64,000 bases of DNA from Imhoffiella fuscus (GCF_042682685.1 NZ_JBHUHX010000016.1:186001-250000), one strand, 5' to 3'. Positions 34,982 through 44,487 are shown, numbered from the stretch's first letter. Notes: generated by a model from the sequence alone, not told the origin. A program made the numbers and translations.

Positions 34982-37900
34982 ATGATCGATATCGCCGGAT
35001 ACGATCGGGCGGTTCGTATCTACGAGAGCCAGGTGTCGCTGGTGCTTCGGGCTCGCCGACAGGAGGATGGGCTATCGGTCATCCTCAAGATCCTCAAAAA
35101 CGCCTATCCGAGCGCGCGCGATCTGGCCCGCTATCGGCACGAATACGCCATGCTGGGGCAGCTCCGCAGCGATCGCATCATCGGTTCCAGCGGCTTGATC
35201 GAGTATGGCAACACGCTGGTTCTGGTGCTTGAGGATTTCGGCGCCCAATCCCTCAAGTCCCTGCTTCAGATCCGTCCTCTGGCTCTCCCGAATCTGCTTC
35301 GCATCGCGCTCGACGTGGCGCGTGGGCTGAGCGAGTTGCATGGGAGCCAGATCATTCACAAGGACGTCAATCCGTCCAATATCGTCCACAATCCAGAGTC
35401 CGGACAGACCAAGCTCATCGATTTGGGGATCGCCGCGACGGTTTCGTCGAGCAATCCGCATCGCGACGACACCGGTCTGCTCGAAGGCACCCTGGCCTAT
35501 ATCTCCCCCGAACAGACGGGCCGCATGAACCGTTCGGTCGACTATCGCTCGGATCTCTATTCGCTCGGGGTCACGCTCTACGAGTTGCTCACCGGGTCGC
35601 TGCCGTTCAGCGCCAACCATTCGCTCGAACTGGTGCACGCCCACATCGCCAGGAGTCCGCGCCCGATTCGCGAGATTCGGCCGGAGCTTCCCGGCATTCT
35701 GTCGAGCATCGTCGATCGGCTGATGGCCAAGACGGCCGAGGCGCGCTATCAGAGCGCGGCCGGGCTCGCTCACGACCTTGAGGAGTGCCTGATCCGTCTG
35801 GAAAACGGCGGCGAGATCAGCCCCTTCGTCCTCGGTCAACGCGATCGGCTGGAGGTCTTCTATCTGCCGCAGAAGCTCTATGGCAGAGACCGGGAGATCG
35901 CCACCCTGCTCGATGCGTTCGAGCGCTGCGCGCAAGGCGAGGGCGCCTGGCTCCTGGTCTCCGGCTACTCGGGAACCGGCAAGACCTCGCTGATCAAGGA
36001 GGTCCACAAGCCGATCGCGCGGTTGCGGGGCTATTTCATCGAGGGCAAGTTCGACCAGTACCAGCGTGCCACGCCCTATTCGGCCATCCGCCAGGCGATC
36101 GTCGAGCTCGTGGATGTCTGGCTCGCGGAGCCGGACGAGAGACTCGCACGACGGCGGGACGAGATCCTGGAGGTGATTGGCGACCTGGGGCAGGTGCTGT
36201 TCGAGGTCGCGCCGAATCTGGAATTGATCCTCGGGCCTCAGCCGGCCGTTCCGGCCCTGTCGGGGATGGAGTCCCAGAACCGTTTCAACCTCGTCTGCCG
36301 TCGCTTTTTCAAGGCCGCCGCCGAGCATCCGCTGGTGATGTTCATCGACGATCTGCAATGGGCCGATCTGGCCTCGCTCAATCTGTTGAGTGCGCTCATC
36401 ACGGATCCCGGCATTCGGCATCTGTTGCTGATCGGCGCCTATCGCGACAACGAGGTGGGTCCGTCGCATCCCCTGGCGCTCATGATCGATCGCATGAGCA
36501 AGCGTGGGTTCGATCCCACGGGGATCCGGATCGGGAATCTCGCGCTTGCGGATGTGACTGTGCTCGCGGGCGATGTGCTGCAATCCGAAAGCGACTCGGT
36601 CGGAGAGCTGGCAACGCTGATTCAGCGCAAGACGCTCGGCAATCCCTTCTTCGTGAGTCAATGTCTGATGGCCTTCCATGCAGAAGGCTTGATTCGCTAC
36701 GACCAGGCTGCGAGCGCCTGGACCTGGGATGTGGCGGCGATCCAGCGCTGCGACATCACCGAGAACGTGGTGGAGTTGATGGCCGCGAAGATCCGATCGC
36801 TGGTTCCAGAGACGCGTCGGATGCTCGAACTCGCGGCCTGTATCGGCAATCGCTTCGACCGGGAAACGCTCTCCCTGATTGCCGTGTCCGACGGGCCTGG
36901 ATTGGATCGCGCACTCGACGAGGGCGTGACCGAGGGACTCCTGATTCGGTACGGAGAGGGGCTCTACCGTTTCTCGCACGACCGAATCCAGCAGGCGGCC
37001 TATTCGCTGATCGCCGATACCGAGCGCGAGTCCCGTCACCTTGAGATCGGGCGTCTCCTATTGCGCGGTTGCGATGCGTCGGATCGCTCGCGTCGGGTCT
37101 TCGAGATCGTCGACCAGCTCAATGCGGGCCGGCGTCTGATCCTGGATCCCGATGAGCGTCTGGAGCTGACGCAGCTCAATCGCGAGGCCGCGACCAAGGC
37201 CAAGGACGCCGCCGCCTTCGCCTCGGCCGTCGGCTATCTCCGGGTCGCCCGTGAGCTGCTTGCGGCCGATTCTTGTGGCAAACAGCGCGATCTGGTCTTC
37301 GCGCTACTCTGCGAGCTGTCCGTCTGTCTCTGCTTTGCTGGCGAGACCGATGAGATCGAGCCGCTCTTCGCTCAGCTGCTGGAACGGGCGCGGGGACCGG
37401 AAGAGAAGGTCGCCGTGCACCGCATCCGCATGGAGCACTACCATCTGCGCGGCGACTATGCCCGTGCGGTCGAGATCCAGAAGGAGGCGCTGCGTCTGCT
37501 CGGGATCGATGTCCCGGGGGAGGCCGCGTCCTTGCAGGCGCTTCTCGAGCGTGAGATCCAGGATGTCTCGCGTCTGCTTGGCGCGCGTTCAATCGAGAGC
37601 CTCGTCGATGCGCCGCCGATGCGTTCGCGCCATCATCAGACGGTCATGGATATCCTCATGGGCCTATGGACCAGCGCCTATCTGGATTCGCAGCCGGAAC
37701 TGGTCGCCTGGGCCTCGTGCCGCATGACCAATCTTTCGCTGGAGCATGGAAACAATCACCTGACCTCCTATGCCTATATGAACTACGGGTTCGTGTGCGT
37801 CGCTCTGCTGGACGAATACGCGCGTGGGCATCGTTTCGGTCAGGTCGCGATCCGTCTCTCGGACCGTTGCGAAAACCGGCTGATCCGTGGCAAGGTCTAT

Positions 37901-40030
37901 CTGCTGTTCGCTGTCTTCGTGAACCACTGGCGCGCGCCGCTCATCGATTCGCTCGACTACAGCCTCAAGTCCTTTCCGCTGCTGGTGGAGAGCGGCGACT
38001 GGACCTACGCCGGCTATTGCGCCGAATTCGTGATCTCGGACCCCATGATCTGCGGACACTCCTGTCACACTCTCTACGAAGAGGCCCAGCGCTACATCCC
38101 CTTCCTGCAGACCAACGCGCCCGTCGTCCTCGATTCCTTCTTCCGTCCGGCCTGTCTCAATCCGCTGCTGCACCTGATGGCCCTGACGCAGAACGACGCG
38201 ACCTTCGACGACGGGGTGTTCTCCGAGGCTGCCTTTCTCGATGCGCATCGCGACAACCCGCTTGCCTTATCCTATTTCTACACGGCCAAACTGCGCGCGC
38301 TCTACTGGCTCGGTCATTTGGACGCGGCCCTTGCCATGGTCGACAAGGCCGACTTCGTTGCCAGCGTCGCCCTGGCCCAGGCCAAGGTTCCCGAGATCTA
38401 TTTCTTCGCCTGCCTGACGCTCCTGGAGCGCTATCCGCAGTTCTCGTCCGGCGAGAGGGCCGGCTATCGCGAGAAGATTGCAGGTTATCAGTCGCGAATG
38501 TCGCGCTGGGCGCAGGAGAGCCCGGCCAACTTCCGCCACAAGCAGTCTCTGGTCGCGGCCGAGCTGGCCCGGGTCGATGGGGACCGCTGGACGGCCCTGA
38601 CGCTCTACGAGCAGGCGATCGATGCGGCGCGCGAGGGCGGCTATCTCAACAACGAGGCGCTTGCCTACGAGCGACTCGCCCGCTTCTATCTCGACCAGGG
38701 GCTGGATCGATCCGCCGCCTTCTACATGCGGGAGGCCCGTTACGCCTATCTCAAATGGGGGGCGGCGGCGAAGATCGCGCAGCTCGATCGGGAGCATCGG
38801 GCGCTGCTCACGCATGTCTGGGATGATTCGCAGCGGGGCGATCGTCTCTCGATGGAGCGCTCGACCCTGACGACCGGGACCTTCGAGATCAGCGAGCAGT
38901 CCGAGACCCTGGACCTCTTCTCTATTGTCGAGGCATCTCAGAGCCTGGCCAGCGAGATCCATTTGGACGGGCTGCTGGTCCGCATGATGGAGATCGTCAT
39001 GGAGCATGCGGGGGCCGACCGCTGTCTGCTCATCGCCTCCCAGGACGCGCGTCTGTACCTCCGGGCGGAGACACGGGCCGATCGGCAGCGGGTATCCATG
39101 CCGCAGGATTTGGCGGTCGAGGATGCCGGCGACCGGCTTCCTTTGAGTCTGATCCACTATTGCGCGCGGACCCGCCAGCAAATCGTGCTTGCCGATGCCG
39201 GCGAGGAGGATGGCTACAGCCAGGATCCCTATTTCGTGGCTAGCGCCATGCGCTCGGCGCTCTGCGTGCCTTTGCTGTTGCGTGGCGAGCTGGCCGGTTT
39301 GCTGTACGTGGAGAACAGCCTCGCCCGGGATGCCTTCACGGACAAGCTACTGCGTATTCTGGGCCTGCTTTCGACCCAGATCGCCATCTCGATCCAGAAC
39401 GCGGACTTCTATCGCCGCCTCGAATCCCTGGTCGCCAAGCGAACCGAAGAGCTGAGCCAGGTCAACGATCAGCTGCGGCAGGCAAACGAAGAGCTGCGCC
39501 AGCTATCCACGACCGACGGGCTGACCCGGCTGGCGAATCGCCGTTATCTGGACGAATATCTGCGGCGCGAGTGGAGGCGTCACCTCAGACGTGGGTTGCC
39601 TCTGGTCATCGCCCTCTGCGATATCGACTACTTCAAACAGTACAACGACACCTACGGGCACCTGGCGGGAGATCGATGCCTCGTCGGCGTCGCCCGCGCC
39701 CTTGATGCGGCTGCGGGACGCGAGGTCGATCTGGTCGCGCGCTATGGCGGCGAGGAGTTTGCGCTGGTCCTGCCGGATACGGATGAGAAGGGCGCGCGGA
39801 CCATGATCGACAAGATACGCTCCAATATCGAAGCATTGGCGATTCCACATGCCCGATCCGATGTCGGGCGCCATGTCACGATCAGCATCGGCGTTTATCA
39901 GGGCGTGCCGTCGTCGGCCGATGTCGCCACCGCCTTGTCGGTGGCCGACCAGTGTCTTTATGCGGCCAAGTCGAGCGGGCGGGATTGCGCCGTCCTGAAT
40001 GCGGTCATGGTGACCCGGTCCGAAGCCTGA
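34982..40030 (+). CDS. Ser/Thr kinase - STAND ATPase - GAF - diguanylate cyclase fusion protein
   Basis: Cytosolic signalling protein of 1682 residues. Residues 10-270 are a protein kinase with the ATP lysine at about 36 (VILKILK), the catalytic loop HKDVNPSNI (Asp128; Lys in place of Arg) and DLG for DFG (Asp147). Residues 295-560 are an AAA/STAND-type ATPase with GYSGTGKTS (Lys334) and Walker B MFIDDLQWAD (Asp456). Then comes a long helical region, about 600-1290, like TPR repeats. A GAF domain spans about 1330-1475, a short coiled coil follows, and a GGDEF domain closes the protein: active site GGEEF at 1589-1593 with an inhibitory RxxD site (REVD) five residues upstream. Most relatives end in a histidine kinase instead. 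It should make c-di-GMP with product feedback. Confidence 0.87.
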   Translation: MIDIAGYDRAVRIYESQVSLVLRARRQEDGLSVILKILKNAYPSARDLARYRHEYAMLGQLRSDRIIGSSGLIEYGNTLVLVLEDFGAQSLKSLLQIRPLALPNLLRIALDVARGLSELHGSQIIHKDVNPSNIVHNPESGQTKLIDLGIAATVSSSNPHRDDTGLLEGTLAYISPEQTGRMNRSVDYRSDLYSLGVTLYELLTGSLPFSANHSLELVHAHIARSPRPIREIRPELPGILSSIVDRLMAKTAEARYQSAAGLAHDLEECLIRLENGGEISPFVLGQRDRLEVFYLPQKLYGRDREIATLLDAFERCAQGEGAWLLVSGYSGTGKTSLIKEVHKPIARLRGYFIEGKFDQYQRATPYSAIRQAIVELVDVWLAEPDERLARRRDEILEVIGDLGQVLFEVAPNLELILGPQPAVPALSGMESQNRFNLVCRRFFKAAAEHPLVMFIDDLQWADLASLNLLSALITDPGIRHLLLIGAYRDNEVGPSHPLALMIDRMSKRGFDPTGIRIGNLALADVTVLAGDVLQSESDSVGELATLIQRKTLGNPFFVSQCLMAFHAEGLIRYDQAASAWTWDVAAIQRCDITENVVELMAAKIRSLVPETRRMLELAACIGNRFDRETLSLIAVSDGPGLDRALDEGVTEGLLIRYGEGLYRFSHDRIQQAAYSLIADTERESRHLEIGRLLLRGCDASDRSRRVFEIVDQLNAGRRLILDPDERLELTQLNREAATKAKDAAAFASAVGYLRVARELLAADSCGKQRDLVFALLCELSVCLCFAGETDEIEPLFAQLLERARGPEEKVAVHRIRMEHYHLRGDYARAVEIQKEALRLLGIDVPGEAASLQALLEREIQDVSRLLGARSIESLVDAPPMRSRHHQTVMDILMGLWTSAYLDSQPELVAWASCRMTNLSLEHGNNHLTSYAYMNYGFVCVALLDEYARGHRFGQVAIRLSDRCENRLIRGKVYLLFAVFVNHWRAPLIDSLDYSLKSFPLLVESGDWTYAGYCAEFVISDPMICGHSCHTLYEEAQRYIPFLQTNAPVVLDSFFRPACLNPLLHLMALTQNDATFDDGVFSEAAFLDAHRDNPLALSYFYTAKLRALYWLGHLDAALAMVDKADFVASVALAQAKVPEIYFFACLTLLERYPQFSSGERAGYREKIAGYQSRMSRWAQESPANFRHKQSLVAAELARVDGDRWTALTLYEQAIDAAREGGYLNNEALAYERLARFYLDQGLDRSAAFYMREARYAYLKWGAAAKIAQLDREHRALLTHVWDDSQRGDRLSMERSTLTTGTFEISEQSETLDLFSIVEASQSLASEIHLDGLLVRMMEIVMEHAGADRCLLIASQDARLYLRAETRADRQRVSMPQDLAVEDAGDRLPLSLIHYCARTRQQIVLADAGEEDGYSQDPYFVASAMRSALCVPLLLRGELAGLLYVENSLARDAFTDKLLRILGLLSTQIAISIQNADFYRRLESLVAKRTEELSQVNDQLRQANEELRQLSTTDGLTRLANRRYLDEYLRREWRRHLRRGLPLVIALCDIDYFKQYNDTYGHLAGDRCLVGVARALDAAAGREVDLVARYGGEEFALVLPDTDEKGARTMIDKIRSNIEALAIPHARSDVGRHVTISIGVYQGVPSSADVATALSVADQCLYAAKSSGRDCAVLNAVMVTRSEA

Positions 40031-40043
40031 GGGGCGTTTCGGC

Positions 40044-40811
40044 TCAGGCCCTCTTCAGTCCGAATTGCGCGCTGAGGACCGAGTCCAGGCGTTCGGGGGC
40101 GATGGTTTCGGTGGTGGTCCGTCCTTCGCGTTCCCGTTTGAGACGATCGCCGAGAAGGGTGTCCCGACCGGTCGGATGGTGCAGAACGACCAGGAGCTTC
40201 TGCACGAAGATGGTGTCCGGGTGGGTCGAGTTGAGATAGTTGGCAGGGGTGAAGTCGATCCATTCCTGCGGCCAGAGATCGAAGGCATATTGGTTCAGCC
40301 ATTCCTGCTCCACCAGCGCCTGGAGCAGATATCCCCGTTCGTCGAGTCTGGTCAGCCGAAAACGGTCGAAATCCTGCTCGATCTCCCGATCCAGGTCGTC
40401 CAGTGCGATCGGCGCGCGGATTCCGTGACTCCCGAATCCCAGATCGCAGAGCCATTCGCGTCCGTCGAGTCGGGTGACGATGGCGGCGTGGGTTCTAGGG
40501 CGACGAACCGGGTAGAACATCGGTCGGGCGGCGACGAATTGGTAGTGGATGCCGAGCGCCTGCAGGGCCATGGCGAAGAGTCCGTTGACCTCGTAACAGT
40601 AGCCGCCGCGTCGATGATCGAGGATCTTCTCGACGATCTCCTCCGGGATCAGCGAGACGACCTTGCCGGCCTGGACGTCGAGATTCTCGAAGGGGACGCT
40701 GAAGAGCTGATGGCGCATCAGCGCGGTCAAGGTGGCCAGGTCGGGTGCGAGCGGGCCTTTATAGCCGATGCGCTGGCAGTAACGATCGAGGTCGAAATTC
40801 GCGGCCTCCAT
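40044..40811 (-). CDS. nat: Arylamine N-acetyltransferase
   Basis: Transfers acetyl from acetyl-CoA to arylamines or hydrazines by a cysteine ping-pong mechanism. The 255-residue protein has the Cys-His-Asp triad at Cys72 (RRGGYCYEVN), His108 (THAAIV) and Asp123 (CDLGFGSHG). The segments LFSVPFENLDV and PFNNYLS-like FTPANYLNSTHP also fit the NAT family. AAGGAG stands six bases before the ATG at 40811. It converges on the giant kinase with 13 bases between stops and lies 71 bases after ykgJ, so it may be the last gene of that operon. Confidence 0.93.
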   Translation of the reverse strand: MEAANFDLDRYCQRIGYKGPLAPDLATLTALMRHQLFSVPFENLDVQAGKVVSLIPEEIVEKILDHRRGGYCYEVNGLFAMALQALGIHYQFVAARPMFYPVRRPRTHAAIVTRLDGREWLCDLGFGSHGIRAPIALDDLDREIEQDFDRFRLTRLDERGYLLQALVEQEWLNQYAFDLWPQEWIDFTPANYLNSTHPDTIFVQKLLVVLHHPTGRDTLLGDRLKREREGRTTTETIAPERLDSVLSAQFGLKRA

Positions 40812-40882
40812 ATGGACTCCTTGGGGTGTCGTTGAATGGCGCCAGGCATTTCTTATCTTGCTCGGCGCGTCGAATGAATCGG

Positions 40883-41185
40883 TCACTTCGGACCGGTCAG
40901 CCGCTCCAACTCTTCCAGATACCGCAGGGCCTCGTGGCGGTCGGCCCCGCACATCTCCGGCAACGGGATCAGCGATCCGCAGACCTGCGGCCGTTCGCGG
41001 TGCCCGAACAGTCGGCAGCCAAGCTCGGGAGTCAGCTGGGCGCAGGGCACTCCGGCCGGCTTGCCGTTCGGCATCCCGGGGATGGAACTGCTGATGGAGG
41101 GTGCGATACAGCAGGCGGCGCAGCCGGGTCGGCAGGCGATCGCTCGGGGCGGCTGGCCGCTGGAGGCTGGTAGCTGGAGGCCCAT
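40883..41185 (-). CDS. YkgJ-family cysteine cluster protein
   Basis: Small protein of 100 residues with the cysteine pattern of the YkgJ/UPF0153 family, thought to bind zinc or iron. Cysteines stand at about 18, 22, 25 and 26 (RPGCAACC) and again in VPCAQL, LGCRLFGHRERPQVC and EMC. Its ATG directly follows the psd stop with no spacer, so translation is coupled. The first ten codons are made of a GCTGGNN-type heptamer repeat (see the repeat entry), so the N-terminal MGLQLPASSG may be a recent insertion and the functional protein may begin later. Confidence 0.82.
   Translation of the reverse strand: MGLQLPASSGQPPRAIACRPGCAACCIAPSISSSIPGMPNGKPAGVPCAQLTPELGCRLFGHRERPQVCGSLIPLPEMCGADRHEALRYLEELERLTGPK
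41152..41179 (-). repeat. GCTGGNN heptamer array, four units, in the 5' end of ykgJ
   Basis: On the plus strand GCTGG recurs at 41152, 41159, 41166 and 41173, an exact 7-base period (units ending CC, AG, TA, AG). It belongs to the same family as the arrays at 63191 and 63302. It codes for part of the N-terminus of the YkgJ protein on the minus strand. Confidence 0.8.
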
Positions 41186-42070
41186 TCAGACCAGATTTCC
41201 GATCCGCTGACCGAGCCGAACCTTGTCTCCGGGGCGCAGTTCGGGATCCCACGCGATCCGCTCGGGCGGGAAGAGCAGGATCACCGTCGAGCCCAGATTG
41301 AAACGGCCCATCTCGACGCCGCGCTCCAGATGGATGTGGTGACTGTCGTCCGGGTAGTCCCAGCTCAGGATGGCGCTGCCCGAATGGGGCGGGGTGATCT
41401 CTCCCGCCCAAGCCGTTTCCATACCGCCGACGAAGATGGCGCCGACCAGAACCAGCCCCATGGGGCCGGCCTCGCTGTCGAAGCGGCAGACCACCCGCTC
41501 GTTGCGGGCGAAGAGTCCGGGAACGCCCTTGGCCGTGGTCGCGTTGACGCTGAATAGACGTCCGGGGACATGGATCATCTGGGTCAGGTCGCCCGAGAGC
41601 GGCATGTGGATGCGATGGTAGTCGCTCGGCGAGAGATAGATGGTCGCGAACTGTCCGCCGTCGAACGGGTGCAATGCCTCGGCGTCCAGACCGAGCAGGT
41701 CCTGGACGCGGTAATCGTGCCCCTTGGCCTGGATGAGTCGGCCGTTGGAGATGGCCCCGATCTGACTGATGGCTCCGTCCACAGGGCAGAGGATGGCGCG
41801 CGGATCCGGATCCAGCGGCCGCGCGTCGGGCCGGAGCGCGCGGGTGAAGAAGGCGTTGAAATGCGGATAGGCGGAGAGACTCGGTTCGACCGCCTGACTC
41901 ATGTCGATCCGATAGAGCCGTGCGAAGCCATGAATCAGGAGCGATTTGAGCGGTTTCCAGCGCACCCGGGCCAGCCGATACATAAGCTGCGAAAGGGTGC
42001 GCTGAGGCAGGATGTGCTGGAGCCCGACGAAGAGACGCTGAGTCGGGGTCGGGGCGTTCGAGTCTGTCAT
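41186..42070 (-). CDS. psd: Phosphatidylserine decarboxylase proenzyme
   Basis: Makes phosphatidylethanolamine from phosphatidylserine at the inner membrane. The 294-residue proenzyme carries the self-cleavage site LGST (residues 259-262), where Ser261 becomes the pyruvoyl group of the small alpha subunit. The conserved YHRIHMPLSG and RNERVV segments and the FARLYRIDMSQA N-terminal region are present. The start at 42070 overlaps the stop of the upstream gene by four bases (ATGA). It is the third gene of a tight minus-strand operon. Confidence 0.96.
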   Translation of the reverse strand: MTDSNAPTPTQRLFVGLQHILPQRTLSQLMYRLARVRWKPLKSLLIHGFARLYRIDMSQAVEPSLSAYPHFNAFFTRALRPDARPLDPDPRAILCPVDGAISQIGAISNGRLIQAKGHDYRVQDLLGLDAEALHPFDGGQFATIYLSPSDYHRIHMPLSGDLTQMIHVPGRLFSVNATTAKGVPGLFARNERVVCRFDSEAGPMGLVLVGAIFVGGMETAWAGEITPPHSGSAILSWDYPDDSHHIHLERGVEMGRFNLGSTVILLFPPERIAWDPELRPGDKVRLGQRIGNLV

Positions 42071-42687
42071 GGATTCTCCGATGGAAGCAGTGCCCCTGCA
42101 TTGGCGACGATCGCCTTGAGGTCCTCGGCCATCGCCGCGCCATTCTCGCGATCTGGAAACAGCGCCAGCAGATAGCCGCCTGGACCCAGGACGAAGAGCG
42201 TCAGCGGGGCGTCGGGGCTGACGCCGAGCGCGCCGCCCAGCCGGGCGATCTCGTCGCTGTCGCCGCCTAGGATGTGGAGCGCGGGGGAGAGTGTGGCGAA
42301 ACGCCGGGCCAGCATGGGTTGGTCGGTCGTGGTCACCAGGACGAGTTGCAGCTGCTTGCGCAGTGTGTTGTGGTCGGCGATCCGGTTGTAAACCTCGATC
42401 AGGCGCTGGACACCGCGTTGTCCGGACGCCTGGGCAAGGTCGCCGAATCCGAGCAGGGTCCAATGCTCCGCGAGTCGTCGATGGTCGAAGGGTTGACCGA
42501 AGGATTCCTGAAGGCTGAAGCCGGGCAGGTCGCCCGGCGGCTGCAGCAGGACGCCGTTGATCGTGGGGATCTCGGCGTCTCCCTGTTGGTGCTGATTGCC
42601 CCACTGATAACCGAGCAGAAAGAGCGACATGGCCCCCAGCGCCATCAGCAGGCGGATCCAGAGGCGATGTCTGTTGCGAAGCAGCAT
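42067..42687 (-). CDS. SCO1/SenC-like membrane-anchored thioredoxin-fold protein
   Basis: Protein of 206 residues with an N-terminal membrane anchor (about 10-27, WIRLLMALGAMSLFLLGY) and a periplasmic thioredoxin-like domain (LPGFSLQESFGQPFDHRRLAEHWTLLGFG, then QLVLVTTTDQP). The order of strands resembles SCO1/SenC copper chaperones, but the CxxxC motif and other cysteines are missing, so copper or disulfide chemistry of the normal kind is not expected. It overlaps psd by four bases and starts 12 bases after the aminotransferase stop. The substrate or partner is unknown; the membrane location fits its link to psd only loosely. Confidence 0.7.
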   Translation of the reverse strand: MLLRNRHRLWIRLLMALGAMSLFLLGYQWGNQHQQGDAEIPTINGVLLQPPGDLPGFSLQESFGQPFDHRRLAEHWTLLGFGDLAQASGQRGVQRLIEVYNRIADHNTLRKQLQLVLVTTTDQPMLARRFATLSPALHILGGDSDEIARLGGALGVSPDAPLTLFVLGPGGYLLALFPDRENGAAMAEDLKAIVANAGALLPSENP

Positions 42688-42699
42688 GGCCGGTGCTCG

Positions 42700-43893
42700 T
42701 TAACGGGCCGGAGTTTTCTGATCGAGCACGGTGCGGACCGCTTCGAGCGCGGCTCCGGCGTCGGTCCGATGTCCGAGCGCCGAGAGTTCGTTGGCCAGCG
42801 CACCCACGCAGAGCAGGATGTTCGTCGGGCGGCTGCTGTATCCCATGAGTCCGATGCGCCAGATCTTGCACGCCAGGTCCCCAAGGCCGGCGCCGAGCTC
42901 CAGGTTGTAGTGTTGGAGCAGGCGGGATCGAACCAGCGCCTCGTCGATGCCGCCGGGGACCGCCACGCTGTTGAGCTGGGGCAGGCGCTCGTCCTCGGGC
43001 ACGATGAACTCAAGCCCTAGCGCTTCCAATCCGGCGCGCAGTGCGCGATGGTGATGGGCGTGGCGCTCCCAGGCCTGCTCGACGCCTTCCTCGGCCAGCA
43101 TGACCAGGCATTCGTGCAGTGCGTAGAGTGCGTTGACCGGCGCCGTGTGGTGATAGGTGCGTTTCTGTTCGCCGCTCCAGTAGCCCATGACCAGAGTGAG
43201 GTCGAGGAACCAGCTCTGGACCTTGGTCTTGCGCTGGCGGACCTTCTCCAGTGCGCGCTCGCCGAAGGTGACGGGCGCCAGTCCAGGGGTGCAGGAGAGA
43301 CATTTCTGCGATCCGGAATAGACGGCGTCCAGACCCCAGGCGTCGACCTCCAGCGGCGAGCCGCCGAGTGCGGTGACCGCGTCCACGATCGTCAGACAGT
43401 CGTGCCGGCGGGCGATCTCGGCGAGCGTCTGGGCGTCAGAACTGGCGCCGGTGCTGGTCTCGGCCTGGACGAAGGCGAGCAGACGGGCGTTCGGGTGGGC
43501 CTTCAGGGTCTCCTCGACCTGATTCGGATCGACCGCGCGCCCCCACTGACCCTGGACGACGACCGGAATGCCGCCGGCGCGCTCGACGTTCTCCTTCATG
43601 CGTGCGCCGAAGACGCCGTTGATGCAGACCACGACCTCGTCACCCGGCTCGACCAGATTGACGAAGCAGATCTCCATGCCGGCGGAGCCCGGCGCCGAGA
43701 CCGGCATGGTCAGGGCATTCTCGGTACGGAAGGCGAGACGCAGCAGGTCCTTGAGCTCGTCCATCATGGCGACGAACGCGGGGTCCAGATGGCCAATGGT
43801 GGGTCGGGCCAGCGCGGCCAGGACACGAGGGTGGACATCGGCTGGGCCCGGCCCCATTAGGGTTCGAACCGGCGGGTTGAAGGAACGGATCAT
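42700..43893 (-). CDS. Class V aminotransferase (alanine-glyoxylate / serine-pyruvate type)
   Basis: PLP enzyme of 397 residues, closest in pattern to alanine-glyoxylate and serine-glyoxylate aminotransferases. The internal aldimine lysine is Lys197 in YSGSQKCLSC, preceded by the cofactor-binding aspartate in VDAVTALGG. Other family marks are MGPGPADVHPRVL at the N-terminus, SAPGSAGMEICFVNL and the C-terminal IGLMGYSSRPTNI. GGAAGG seven bases before the ATG at 43893 sets the start. It heads the operon aminotransferase - SCO-like - psd - ykgJ. A photorespiration-like glyoxylate role is possible, as in autotrophs, but is inference. Confidence 0.88.
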   Translation of the reverse strand: MIRSFNPPVRTLMGPGPADVHPRVLAALARPTIGHLDPAFVAMMDELKDLLRLAFRTENALTMPVSAPGSAGMEICFVNLVEPGDEVVVCINGVFGARMKENVERAGGIPVVVQGQWGRAVDPNQVEETLKAHPNARLLAFVQAETSTGASSDAQTLAEIARRHDCLTIVDAVTALGGSPLEVDAWGLDAVYSGSQKCLSCTPGLAPVTFGERALEKVRQRKTKVQSWFLDLTLVMGYWSGEQKRTYHHTAPVNALYALHECLVMLAEEGVEQAWERHAHHHRALRAGLEALGLEFIVPEDERLPQLNSVAVPGGIDEALVRSRLLQHYNLELGAGLGDLACKIWRIGLMGYSSRPTNILLCVGALANELSALGHRTDAGAALEAVRTVLDQKTPAR

Positions 43894-44051
43894 GATGTTG
43901 CCTTCCGAAATGCTGTCGGTGGTAATGGCGATCCCAGCCGATCGCTGGATTCGATCGAATTTTTCGCGATGAACGGTCGAGTATAGAGTCCGCGCCCAGC
44001 GCGGCTCAAGGCGATCCGCGCTCGACCCCATCGCCTCTCGCAGAGGGCAGC

Positions 44052-44453
44052 ATGTCTCGACAGACCGACAAGACCGATGCCGAATGGCGCGAAGAACTCA
44101 CCCCGGAACAATATCGGGTATGCCGGGAAAAGGGCACCGAGCCGCCCTTCACCGGACGTTATCACGCCTTCAAGGACGCGGGGCTCTACCGCTGCTCCTG
44201 TTGCGGCGCGCCTTTGTTTCGCTCAGATGAGAAGTTCGATTCGGGAACCGGCTGGCCGAGCTTCTGGCAGTCGGTTGGGGCGGACGCCGTCGCCACCCAG
44301 GAGGACACCAGTCACGGCATGCGCCGCACCGAGGTTCAGTGCGCGAACTGCGGCGCCCATCTCGGACACGTCTTTCCCGACGGCCCGCGCCCGACCGGGC
44401 TGCGATACTGCATCAACTCGGTGTCGCTCGATTTCGAGTCCGAACAATCCTGA
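44052..44453 (+). CDS. msrB: Peptide-methionine (R)-S-oxide reductase MsrB
   Basis: Repairs the R epimer of oxidised methionine in proteins using thioredoxin. The 133-residue protein has the zinc-binding pairs Cys48-x2-Cys51 and Cys97-x2-Cys100, the SGTGWPSFW substrate motif and the catalytic cysteine Cys120 in RYCINSVSL. There is no signal peptide, so it is cytosolic. It is divergent from the aminotransferase gene, sharing the interval 43894-44051, and converges on the secreted unknown protein. Confidence 0.96.
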   Translation: MSRQTDKTDAEWREELTPEQYRVCREKGTEPPFTGRYHAFKDAGLYRCSCCGAPLFRSDEKFDSGTGWPSFWQSVGADAVATQEDTSHGMRRTEVQCANCGAHLGHVFPDGPRPTGLRYCINSVSLDFESEQS

Positions 44454-44487
44454 TGCGCCGATCTGGGCGCCTCGGTCGCTCCGCGAC

